From positions 1-21,523 of the IMG/VR virus record IMGVR_UViG_3300020436_000116: 21,523 nucleotides of DNA; one strand, written 5' to 3'. Shown here in pieces: positions 5,929 to 15,400 of this stretch. Every line of letters starts with the position of its first letter. Position 1 is the first letter of the stretch. A model generated the notes under the pieces. That model was not told where the DNA came from. It did not search any database and was given only the letters and a program-made list of their open reading frames with translations. This DNA is from a virus. Both the position numbers and the translations under genes were made by a program.

Positions 5929-6120
5929 ATGGAGCACAGTAGAGATTCTTTAAAAATTAAAAAATCCAAGAAAAAGAAAAAACTAAAACCTCATGAACTT
6001 TTACAAAAATTCTTGAGAAAAAAGTATGATGATCCTAAACAAGTAAGCAAATTTGGTGTTATCTCTAAAGGCAGAAAAGCTAGAGAAGAGGAATACAAAA
6101 GAATAATGGAGGGTATGTAA
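5929..6120 (+). CDS. 63-aa Lys-rich protein upstream of gp11
   Basis: The protein opens MEHSRDSLKIKKSKKKKKLK, passes through a helix (PHELLQKFLRKKYDD) and ends GRKAREEEYKRIMEGM. I do not know a family. Translation is well supported: AAGGGG (5915-5920) lies eight bases before the ATG, and the stop overlaps the gp11 start (TAATG). The C-terminal codons carry the GGAGGG that serves gp11. Its HSRDSLKIKK opening resembles the end (SRDSLKLA) of the 85-aa protein at 3950. Role unknown; the charge suggests contact with DNA or with the capsid interior. Confidence 0.65.
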   Translation: MEHSRDSLKIKKSKKKKKLKPHELLQKFLRKKYDDPKQVSKFGVISKGRKAREEEYKRIMEGM

Positions 6121-6758
6121 TGGCTGTAGCTGCTTCTACTAAACTTGAAAGTGTAAATATAATGTTATCTGCAATAGGAGAATCTCCTATTAACACATTA
6201 TCAGAAGTAACTGGTACAACTTTTGACAATACAGCTTTACCTGTAGATGCTCAAATGGCTCTTGATATTTTATTAGAACAAGACAGAGCGGTTCAAGGTG
6301 AAGGTTGGAGCTTTAATACAGAAATTGACGTAACTTTAGTTAGAGATAATGTAACTAAAGAAATTATTTTACCAACTGATGCTTTAAGGGTTGACCCTAA
6401 TATTCATCAGCACCCTTCAGTAGATGCGATACAGCGTGGTTTAAAAATGTATGACAGATTAAATAATACTTTTTTGTTTGATAATGATTTGATTTGTACA
6501 ATAGTTTATTTTAGAGAATTTAATGAAATACCAGAACCAGCAAGATACTATATAACTGTAAAAGCCGCTCGTGTTTTTGTTGATAGGTTAGTAAGTGATG
6601 GCGGCTTAAGAGGTTTTACGCAACAAGACGAAGCTAGAGCTAGGGCTGTATTAATGGAAACAGATTTATCTAATGCGGATCATAATCTACTTAGAGGTGA
6701 TCCTTCTCTTACCAATGTATTTGATACATATTCTCCAGCAAACGCATTAATTAGGTAA
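6120..6758 (+). CDS. tail tubular protein A (T7 gp11-like adaptor)
   Basis: The 212-aa protein matches T7 gp11 (196 aa) in size, position and layout. The N-terminal helix carries SVNIMLSAIGESPINTL (about 11-27), the centre has the DILLEQDRAVQGEGWSFNTE block and LPTDALRVDP, and the C-terminal half has FREFNEIPEPARYYITVKAA, a hallmark of the family. In T7 it forms the 12-fold gatekeeper ring joining portal to nozzle. GGAGGG (6108-6113) at six-base spacing gives a strong ribosome-binding site, and the start overlaps the upstream stop by one base. The next gene begins two bases after its stop. Confidence 0.94.
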   Translation: MAVAASTKLESVNIMLSAIGESPINTLSEVTGTTFDNTALPVDAQMALDILLEQDRAVQGEGWSFNTEIDVTLVRDNVTKEIILPTDALRVDPNIHQHPSVDAIQRGLKMYDRLNNTFLFDNDLICTIVYFREFNEIPEPARYYITVKAARVFVDRLVSDGGLRGFTQQDEARARAVLMETDLSNADHNLLRGDPSLTNVFDTYSPANALIR

Positions 6759-6760
6759 CT

Positions 6761-9757
6761 ATGGCTCTAATTTCTAGGTCAATACCCACTTTGCTTAGAG
6801 GTATATCACAATCCTCTGATGCCACAAAAAAACCTGATCATGCCTTAATACAAGATAATGCTAATAGTGATCCAGTATTAGGCCTTACAAAACGCTCTGG
6901 CTCACAGTTTGTATCTAATTTAATCAGTGATGAAACAAGTTTAGGTGATATAAAAGTACATATGATAAATAGAGATACAACAGAAAGATATGTTGTTATT
7001 TTTAGTACTACAAAAGTAAGAGTTTTTGAATTAGATGGTACAGAAAAAACTGTTGTTCCTAATAAATATTATGACACTAATACTTCAACAGTAAAAGAAG
7101 ACTATAGATATTTATCTTGCACAAGTCCACAATCAGAAATTAAAACAATAACTATTGCTGATTTTACTTTTGTTGTAAATACAAGTGTTACTGCTGCAAT
7201 GGATTCAACTTTATCTCCTGGTACAGAAACACAAGCAATAGTATTTTTCAATCAAGTATCTGACAAGACAACATATTCAGTAACAGTAGACGGAGTAACA
7301 GCAACTAAAAATACAGCTTCAGATGACCCACTTAGTACATCTACAGTAGCGTCAGCAATTAAAACAAGTTTAGATAGCAGTCTTACTGGATTTACTATTG
7401 CTGTAAACGGTCCTGTTCTTCATATAAAAAAGAATGATGGTTCTGATTTTTCAATAGATTCTACTGATACTCAAGGTAATTCACAAATAACAACTGTAAA
7501 AAATTCAGTACAACAATTTACTGACTTACCTACAGTTTCTCCTAATGGTATGGTTGTAGAAATTATTGGTGATGAGTCTACTAATTTTGATAATTACTAT
7601 GTCAGATTCACAACTAATAATGGAGGGGCATTTGAAGAAGGCCAGTGGCAAGAGACAGTAGCACCTGGAATTAACTTTAAATTTGATTACGATACAATGC
7701 CTCATGTTTTAATAAGGCAAGCTGATGGTAATTTTAGATTTGCAAGAGTAGATGGAAGGTCATATGCACTAACTCATTCAACATCAGGTACTTATTCGCA
7801 ATCAGGTACTACTGTAACAGTTACTTCTAATGGTCATGGTTTAGCTGTTGGTAGTCTCGTAGATGTAAAAATTACATCAGGGTCAGGTGTTGATGGTACT
7901 TTTGCAATAACAAGTGTTACTGCAAATACCTTTGTATATACTGCGTTAGATAGCCTGTCAACTGGTGGCAACGTAAGTTATGGTGTTCCAAATTACACTT
8001 TACCAGTATGGGGAGAAAGAATTTGTGGAGATTTAGAATCTTCTCTAACACCTTCTTTTATTGGCAATAAAATTAATAATGTATTTTTCTTTAGAAATAG
8101 ACTTGGTTTTTTAGCTAATGATAATGTAATCCTTTCAACTGTTTCCAAGTTTTTTATTTTTTTCCCAGAAACAGTATTGTCAGTTATAGATAGTGATCCG
8201 ATTGATGTCGCCGCATCTCACACTAAAGTTGCTATTTTAAAAAATGCTGTAAATATGGGAGAAAAATTAATATTATTTTCAGAGCAAACGCAATTTGTTT
8301 TAAGCAGTTCATCAGATTCTCTAACACCTAAAACAGCTAACGTGCTTGTTGCAACAGAATTTGAAAGCAGTGAACGTGCAACTCCTGTTGGTGCTGGTAA
8401 TTCTATTTATTATTTAACAAACAAAGGAGGTTTTGCTGGTGTAAGAGAATATGTTACTCAGTCAGGGGCACAAGTTAGAGATGCTGCAAACATTACGATT
8501 CATGTTCCAAAATTAATTCCTAGTGATATTTATAAAATTGTTGTTTCTACAAATGAAGATGTATTAATTTTACTAGGGTCTACAAATTCAAATAAGTTGT
8601 ATGTAAATAAATGGCTATATGGCAATGACGGAAAAAAATTACTTAACGCATGGTTTACATATACTTTTGCAACTGACAGAGATATTAAAAATATAGATTT
8701 TATAGGAACTGATTTATTTTTAGTTACGGAAGATAGAATCACTAGTGATGGTGTACCCGTATCAGAATATAATTTAGAAAAAATACCTTTTGAACCAAAT
8801 TTTAAAGAACCAAATTCTGATTATGAATATCGGTTAGATAGAAAAGTAACAGAATCAAGTACTGGAGTATCTGTTACTTATGACGCTACTAATCTTTATT
8901 CAATAATAGCAATGCCTTACAGACTTGATACAGAAATGAATGTAGTGACAAGGGATTTACTACCTGCCGAACACGCAACTTATACTACTACGACTTCTAA
9001 TAATACAGTCACAATTACAAAAGCTAATCATGGGTTTGTTACGAATGAGCAAGTTGAAGTTTTCTTACCTAATTCAAATATTATTAATTTTTCTGAATTA
9101 ACTACAAAATTTATTGCTGACTATGTTGTTAACTTTGGAGGAGGTATTACAGGTTTGTTTTTAATAACTAAAATTGATAACAATACCTTTACTCTTGTTA
9201 GTCCATCTAATTTAGGAAATAATACAAATCTTATATGTACCGTAAGAGAATCTAGTTATATGACTACTGCAAAAAATGAAAAAATAACTACATCTCCTGG
9301 ACAAAAAATACTTGCTGGTAATTTAGTTGGTGGTAATAAAAATGTATTAGCTGCTGGTGATCTTACACACACTAAATTTATTGTTGGTGAACCCTATGAA
9401 ATGCACTATAGGTTTGCTAGTCAACGTCTTACTCCATCTCCAGGTGAAGGAAGTGAATTAATTAGCGGAAGATTACAGTTAAAGCATTTTTATATTAAAT
9501 TTGAAGATACTGGATTTATGAAAGTAGAAGTTACTCCCGATAACAATACAACTTCAACATATGAATTGACTACAATAGTAGGTACAGATGAAAGTGTTAT
9601 TGGATCAACGACTTTAGATACTGGTACTTTTAAAGTTCCAATAATGAGTAGAGCAGATAGAGTTACGATAGATGTAAAAAATTCTACACATTTACCTACA
9701 AATTTAACAAGTGCTGAATATGAAGCAAATTTCCATATGAGGTCAAGTAGAAGGTAA
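6761..9757 (+). CDS. tail tubular protein B (T7 gp12-like nozzle), enlarged
   Basis: The N-terminus (MALISRSIPTLLRGISQSSD, then DHALIQDNANSDPVLGLTKR) is typical of T7 gp12, which forms the hexameric tail nozzle. Further family features are the GERICGDLESSLTPSFIGNK region, the NRLGFLANDNVILS motif, and the C-terminal SGRLQLKHFYIKFEDTGFMK block. At 998 aa it is about 200 residues longer than T7 gp12 (794 aa). Part of the excess is two related beta-rich modules at about residues 341-408 and 738-830, each with an N.HG(L/F)V..G..V.V..... core and an IT.(V/I)..NTF element. The start ATG is two bases after gp11, and the stop overlaps the gp13 start (TAATG). Confidence 0.93.
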   Translation: MALISRSIPTLLRGISQSSDATKKPDHALIQDNANSDPVLGLTKRSGSQFVSNLISDETSLGDIKVHMINRDTTERYVVIFSTTKVRVFELDGTEKTVVPNKYYDTNTSTVKEDYRYLSCTSPQSEIKTITIADFTFVVNTSVTAAMDSTLSPGTETQAIVFFNQVSDKTTYSVTVDGVTATKNTASDDPLSTSTVASAIKTSLDSSLTGFTIAVNGPVLHIKKNDGSDFSIDSTDTQGNSQITTVKNSVQQFTDLPTVSPNGMVVEIIGDESTNFDNYYVRFTTNNGGAFEEGQWQETVAPGINFKFDYDTMPHVLIRQADGNFRFARVDGRSYALTHSTSGTYSQSGTTVTVTSNGHGLAVGSLVDVKITSGSGVDGTFAITSVTANTFVYTALDSLSTGGNVSYGVPNYTLPVWGERICGDLESSLTPSFIGNKINNVFFFRNRLGFLANDNVILSTVSKFFIFFPETVLSVIDSDPIDVAASHTKVAILKNAVNMGEKLILFSEQTQFVLSSSSDSLTPKTANVLVATEFESSERATPVGAGNSIYYLTNKGGFAGVREYVTQSGAQVRDAANITIHVPKLIPSDIYKIVVSTNEDVLILLGSTNSNKLYVNKWLYGNDGKKLLNAWFTYTFATDRDIKNIDFIGTDLFLVTEDRITSDGVPVSEYNLEKIPFEPNFKEPNSDYEYRLDRKVTESSTGVSVTYDATNLYSIIAMPYRLDTEMNVVTRDLLPAEHATYTTTTSNNTVTITKANHGFVTNEQVEVFLPNSNIINFSELTTKFIADYVVNFGGGITGLFLITKIDNNTFTLVSPSNLGNNTNLICTVRESSYMTTAKNEKITTSPGQKILAGNLVGGNKNVLAAGDLTHTKFIVGEPYEMHYRFASQRLTPSPGEGSELISGRLQLKHFYIKFEDTGFMKVEVTPDNNTTSTYELTTIVGTDESVIGSTTLDTGTFKVPIMSRADRVTIDVKNSTHLPTNLTSAEYEANFHMRSSRR

Positions 9758-10209
9758 TGGGATATATAAGAAAAGCAAAATTAAAAGATCTTAATCATGT
9801 TGTAAAAAACTTAAGGGTTATGGATAAAATTGAAGTTTTTTATCAAACAGGACAAAAGCCAGAAAATGCAATAAGACTTTCTTATTTATACACCAAAGAA
9901 AATATGGCAATAGCTGATGATGATGACAATCCTATAGGTCTATGTGGTGTTGTTTCTGATGGTTGTATATGGATGGTTGCTACAGATGATTTGTTTGTAA
10001 ATAAAAAATATAGAATACAACTTATAAGACAAGGCAGGGAATGGGTAGATAGTCTGTTGAAAAATTATAATTTGTTATACAATATGGTATATGCAGAGAA
10101 TGATTCTGCTATAAAGTGGTTAAGGTGTTTAGGGTTTACATTTATTGATTACCACGCAGAATATGGAGAACATAGTAAACCTTTTTACGAATTTATGAGG
10201 ATTGCCTAA
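9757..10209 (+). CDS. T7 gp13-like internal virion protein, GNAT fold
   Basis: The 150-aa protein sits exactly where T7 gp13 (138 aa) does, between gp12 and gp14, and has the acetyltransferase (GNAT) architecture reported for that family. Visible parts are an N-terminal RKAKLKDLNHVVKNLR helix, a central strand pair (GLCGVVSDGCIWMVATDD, about 61-78), and the GNAT motif-B region AENDSAIKWLRCLGF (113-127). The acetyl-CoA loop expected near 84-94 reads KKYRIQLIRQG and lacks the usual Q/RxxGxG/A, so it is probably not an active enzyme. T7 gp13 is needed for proper assembly of internal proteins. AAGG lies only two bases before the ATG. Confidence 0.85.
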   Translation: MGYIRKAKLKDLNHVVKNLRVMDKIEVFYQTGQKPENAIRLSYLYTKENMAIADDDDNPIGLCGVVSDGCIWMVATDDLFVNKKYRIQLIRQGREWVDSLLKNYNLLYNMVYAENDSAIKWLRCLGFTFIDYHAEYGEHSKPFYEFMRIA

Positions 10210-10767
10210 ATGTGTGCAGCATTACCAGCTTTAGGAGCAGTTACTCCATTGTTTTTTGGAAGCCTAGCAATCCAAGGTGCTCAAATGATATCAGGGAATA
10301 GGCAAGCAGCACGAGCAGCTAATTATCAATACGAAGCAGCAAGAAGGTCAGCAGAATCAGCAGAGAAAGCTTTTGCACAACAACAAGAAGGATTAGCAGC
10401 AAATTTAAAAGAAACTAGAGCGGCAAAAGCACAAGAAAGATTGGCGGCATCTATAAAAGGCTTACAGGCTAGAGGTGCTGTTGCAGCTTCAGAAGGTATT
10501 TCTGGTAATGTGGCAAATTTATTGTCAATGGATGCGGGTAGACAAGCTGCTAATTTAAGAAATTCAATAAATCAATCGGTAGCATCAGCAGAAGGTCAAT
10601 TTAGAAGACAAGCACTTGGTCTTGCAGCACAAAGAGATAGTAGACTAAATGCCGCAACTGATATGCAAAACCAAGCTTACAATACTGCTAAAGCAAATAC
10701 TAGCGGGTTATTTGATTTCTTAGGTGCTGGAGTTAATACTTATACAGGGTTACTAGGACAAGCATGA
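10210..10767 (+). CDS. internal virion protein B (T7 gp14-like)
   Basis: The 185-aa protein is close to T7 gp14 (196 aa) in size and order. A hydrophobic N-terminal segment (ALPALGAVTPLFFGSLAIQG, residues 4-23) is followed by a long Ala/Gln/Arg-rich helical region (about 30-165), then a GLFDFLGAGVNTYTGLLG end. T7 gp14 is ejected first and forms a pore in the host outer membrane; the two hydrophobic ends and the helical middle fit that role. The start immediately follows the gp13 stop, with GAGG at 10197-10200 as ribosome-binding site. The stop overlaps the gp15 start as ATGA (10764-10767). Confidence 0.9.
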   Translation: MCAALPALGAVTPLFFGSLAIQGAQMISGNRQAARAANYQYEAARRSAESAEKAFAQQQEGLAANLKETRAAKAQERLAASIKGLQARGAVAASEGISGNVANLLSMDAGRQAANLRNSINQSVASAEGQFRRQALGLAAQRDSRLNAATDMQNQAYNTAKANTSGLFDFLGAGVNTYTGLLGQA

Positions 10768-12407
10768 CATCAAGTTATCAAAGTACTTCTTTTCAATCTT
10801 CAGCAAGACCTGTTGATACCTTTGTTAGGCAAAGCACTGTTCCTTTAATGAAAGATGATGGCTTTGATGAATTAGCAAAAGCTTTGTCAGCCGTTAATCC
10901 AGTTCTTGATTTTTATACTAAAAAAACTATTGAAGATGAACAAGCTAAAGGTATGGATATTGCTATTGAACAGTCTTTAGATGGATTTAAAGATGTTACA
11001 AAAGAATTTAAAAGCATAAATGGAGAAGAAGCTACTAGACAACTAATTGGTGGTAGTATTTTTGCTGACAGAGCTTTTCAAAAAACTAAAGCTCAACTAT
11101 TAGGTAATAATGTTGAAAGTATTTTAACTAATAGTTATTCAACCACTTTAATTAATGGTAAATCTTTAGGTGAATATTCTTTAGATTCTGAAGAATACCA
11201 AAACTGGTTAAGTACAGAAAGAGATAAAGTTGTAGAAAAATTAGATGGGATTAGATCTCTTTATGTAACAGAACACTTCATGCCAAAGTTGGCAGCAGCA
11301 ACTGAATCAATAGCCTCTCATCATATTAAAGAAAATAAAAATTTAAAATTAGACAATATTAAGGCACTAGCCATTCCGTTAGTACGCAATTTAATGATTA
11401 GCCCAGACAGTTTAGATGAAAAACTGATAATAGATTATGAAACTACAGTAAATCAATTAGGAATAACTGGTAAAGATAGAAGTGATATTTATAAATCTAT
11501 TGTATCTTCAATTATGGAAGAGGCCGAAGGTAGGGCATTACTTGGTGACACAGAAGGTGTTAATGACATTTTAGCTATTGCAGGTAAATTCCCGTATGGA
11601 CCAAATGGCAGTTTAAGTCTTATGGATCATCCTGATTTTCAAAAGAAATTTAATACCATAAAAAGACAAGTTAATACTTATGAATATCAGAACGCAAAAA
11701 AATATCAAATAGAAAAAGAACTAGCTATAGATAATGAAATAGAACAGGGTCTTAAGGATTTCAATGAAACAGGTAATGCTAGTATTATTGAAGGTTTAGC
11801 TCAAAAATATCCGACAAAAGCAAAAAGTATTCTTACAACTGCAAATGTCTTAGATTTCAAAGGTAGAAATAAATATTTAGATTTAAGAAAAGATATTCAA
11901 ACTAATCAATATAGCACAAAAAATGAAGCAATAGTCGCAATAATGGATTGGGTCGGTCAAGTTGGAAATTCTGTTGAGAGTCGAAATCTTTCAGAAAAAC
12001 TTTTAAATTATGTTGATAAAACATTTGACGGTCAATATGACATTATTAATAGAACTTTAAGAACATTAGACTCAAGATTATCAGGTGAATTAAAAAAACC
12101 TAACAGTGGATTTTGGAGTGATTTCACGGGTCAATTAAATGCAGATGGAACTAAAATTAAAAATGATCTTTTATTAGAAGCATCTAAAGAATTTTTTGAT
12201 TGGACAGAAACAGAAGAAGGAAGTAAATCAGGGGACCTTGAGAAAGAAAGAAAAGGTATTGAAATTTTAGACTTTTATATTAATAAAGCTAGAGATGCAG
12301 TTCCAACATTTACAATAAAAACTGGAGTAGGTGATGAAAAAGAAAATAAAGAAAAGAAACCTGAGAAACAAGAACAAGATATGAGCGATATAGAAGGAGA
12401 CGCATAA
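10764..12407 (+). CDS. internal virion protein C (T7 gp15-like), short
   Basis: The 547-aa protein is predicted to be mainly helical and soluble, with charged helices throughout, in the position of T7 gp15 (747 aa); it is about 200 aa shorter. The N-terminus is Ser/Thr-rich (MTSSYQSTSFQSSARPVDTF), and the C-terminus is a charged, probably disordered tail (KENKEKKPEKQEQDMSDIEG). T7 gp15 forms the periplasmic tunnel with gp16 during ejection. The gene overlaps gp14 as ATGA. Its TAA (12405-12407) is followed by 13 sense codons in the same frame and then the gp16 ATG, so a single stop separates the two proteins. Assignment rests on order and composition more than on motifs. Confidence 0.82.
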   Translation: MTSSYQSTSFQSSARPVDTFVRQSTVPLMKDDGFDELAKALSAVNPVLDFYTKKTIEDEQAKGMDIAIEQSLDGFKDVTKEFKSINGEEATRQLIGGSIFADRAFQKTKAQLLGNNVESILTNSYSTTLINGKSLGEYSLDSEEYQNWLSTERDKVVEKLDGIRSLYVTEHFMPKLAAATESIASHHIKENKNLKLDNIKALAIPLVRNLMISPDSLDEKLIIDYETTVNQLGITGKDRSDIYKSIVSSIMEEAEGRALLGDTEGVNDILAIAGKFPYGPNGSLSLMDHPDFQKKFNTIKRQVNTYEYQNAKKYQIEKELAIDNEIEQGLKDFNETGNASIIEGLAQKYPTKAKSILTTANVLDFKGRNKYLDLRKDIQTNQYSTKNEAIVAIMDWVGQVGNSVESRNLSEKLLNYVDKTFDGQYDIINRTLRTLDSRLSGELKKPNSGFWSDFTGQLNADGTKIKNDLLLEASKEFFDWTETEEGSKSGDLEKERKGIEILDFYINKARDAVPTFTIKTGVGDEKENKEKKPEKQEQDMSDIEGDA

Positions 12408-12446
12408 GCCGATGCTTCTAAAAAGTCAAAACTTACTAATGAAAAA

Positions 12447-15400
12447 ATGACAGAAACTCCATCAAATAAAAAAGGCTTTTTGAAAAATCTTGATGAAAAT
12501 ATACAGGATGCACAAGCTAAAACTGTAGATTTTTTTGACAATGCTTTTGGAGGTGACAAAAGAACTTTAGAAGAAATTAAAGAAAACAGGCAAAGAATAA
12601 GAGATGAAGGTATAGCAAAAAGAAAAAAAATAGATGCGGATCTAAAAAAAACAAAAGCTTCTAAGGTTATAAGAGGAACTATATCTGGCCCTTTAAAAGC
12701 TATAAATGAAACTGTTGAATTTGTAGATGATATTTATGATTACGCTGCTGGTAATCCATACGATAATAACGAGATTATAGATTTAAAAGCATTAGGTCTT
12801 GAAATTCAAGGTGATAAAGAAGATTGGGCTTACACCTTACCTCAAGCAGTAAGTCAGTTTTTATTACCAACAGGACTTGTAGGTAAAGGTTTAAAGGCTA
12901 CAAAATTAGCAGGGATGAATAATGCTTGGGCAAGAAATGCTTTAGCAGGTTTTATTACTGATGCGGTTGTACAAGATCCGTTTGAAGAAAACTTATTTAA
13001 TATGATTGATCAGCATCCAAGTCTTGCTAATCCTATAAGCGAATTACTTAAAGCTAAAACAAAAGACGAAATAAGTGTTGCAGAAGCACGATTAAGACAA
13101 GCTGGTGGTGGCTTTATTGCTGGTGAAGCTTTGACAGTTTTAGGACTTGGTATAAAAGGCATCAAAAAAGTACCTGATGTGTTTGAACGTATAACAAAAA
13201 GATTTTCTAGAAGAGATGAAATTTTAATGACAGATGATGTCGTTGATAATCTTGGCGATGAAATAATTGATCTAAATCTACCTAATAAAGTAACTAAAGG
13301 AGGTCAAAAGGTAGAGACTACTTTTAATACGAAAACCAATACAAAAGGTAAGTACTATAAAACTGAAACTCTTACGGGTGGTGGAAATGATGAAGCAGCA
13401 AGGTTAATTATTGATAGAGCTACAAAATTAAGAGATCTTGATGCTAATAATTCTTGGCCTTATAAAAGAACATTTAGCGACATGATTGATAATGCTAATA
13501 AACTTTTGCCAAGAGAAACAGTAGAAGCAGCCGTAAGATTTAATGCAAGATATGGAAGAGGTGGTGAAGAAGATTTACCAGCAGTTTTAATATCTATGAA
13601 CCAGTTGATGAATGAAAATGCTATTAAATTAGCACGATTATCTAAAACGATGGATGAAAGTTTAGCTAGTGGTAATTTAGAAGGTTTGAAAAATATCAAA
13701 GCAGACTTTATTAAAGAAGCTGAAGTGTTAGATGGTCTTATTCTTCTAAATAAACCTCTTAAAACAATACCAGCACAAACATTAGCAGCTAATAGGGCTG
13801 CTGGTGGTGTAAGTAGAGCAGGTGCAACTATACAAGATTTAAGAGGTCGAACACCTACAGAAAAAGCAATCGACCAAGCTTCAAACTTAAGAAGTGTTGT
13901 AAAAGAAGCGGAAGATCCTTTGCCTCAATTTAGTATTAAAGAAATAATTGATCTTGCTGAAAAAGGTGACAAAAAATCTTTAAAACAATTAAGAATAATA
14001 ACAAAAAGATTACAAGCAGCTAAAGGCAACCCTGCTGCGTTACAGAAAATGGGTAAATATGATGCTATAGCAAGAGTTAGTTCTGCTGTTATGAAAGGTC
14101 AAAATGAAATTTTTATAAATTCAATATTATCAGGGCCAGAAACTCACGCTGTAAACATTTTATCTACAGCTTTAAATAGTGTTGCAAGACCTTTAGAGCA
14201 AACATTAGGCTCGGCTGTTACAGGTGATCTTACAGGTTCTTTGAGAGGTGCTAAAGAACTGTATTACTTAGGTGAATCAATTAGTGAATCACTAAAAGCA
14301 GCTAAATTAGCTTTTGAAATAGAAGATAATATTATCAATCCAGGAGCAATGATACAAGACGCTGATAGATTTACTATAAGGATGGAAGGAGATAATCTAC
14401 TTGCTTCAATGGTAAATCTTTTTGGAACAGCTATTAGATTACCAAGTCGTTTTTTATTAGCAGAGGATGAATTTTTTAAAAGTTTAAATTTTAGATCTTA
14501 TGTTAAAGCTACTGCTTGGGAAGATGGAGTAAAAAAAGGATTGAAAGGAAAAGACTTAACAAATCATATACAAAAACAATTTGATGGCACTATTGAAATA
14601 GTTAACACCAATAGTTTTAAAAATGTTAAAGATAAAAAAATTACAGAATTATATGAAAAAGCACAGGATTATGCTGCTGAAACTACTTTTACAAAAAATC
14701 TAGATCCTGACGGAATTGGAGGTCGAGTACAAAATATAGCACAACATCCTGTTGGTAGAGTGTTTTTACCATTTGTAAGAACACCAGTAAATATTTTTAA
14801 AGCACAAGCAAGAAGAACTCCTGGGATTAACATTCTTATGCAAGATTACAGGCAAGCATTAAGAAGTGCAGATCCTTCTATCGCTGCTAAAGCTAGAGGT
14901 GAAATGGTTACAGGTGCAGCGATATGGGGTACTGCTGGTGTGGTTGCAATGGGTCAAAACAATCCGCTTTCTGAATTAACTATTACAGGTGGTGGGCCTT
15001 CTAATATAGATTTATTAAATCAAAAACGTGCTACAGGTTGGCAGCCTTATAGTTTTAGATTTATTTTAAAAGATAAAGATGGAAATGTTCGGATGGGTAA
15101 AGATGGTAAACCTAGATATAAATATGTAAGCTATAAAAGATTAGATCCTTGGTCTTCTTTTCTTATGATGGCTGCTGATGGGGCAGCTATTATGGGTGGA
15201 TTAACTAAACAAGATCGTGATGATTGGGCTGTTGCTGCTAGTGTTGCATTAGGTCGTAATATAACTAACAAAACTTATTTACAAGGTATTACTGAATTGT
15301 CAGACTTGTTGCAAAAGCCTTATAAACTAGAACAATGGGTTTCACGAAGATTAGCATCTACAGTAAATCCTTATAGTTCATTAGGAAGATCTGTTAAGAA

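Noticed and set aside
12275-12559. Minus-strand ORF across the gp15-gp16 junction
   Set aside because: It is antisense and Ser/Phe-rich, as expected from complementing Lys/Glu-rich coding sequence.
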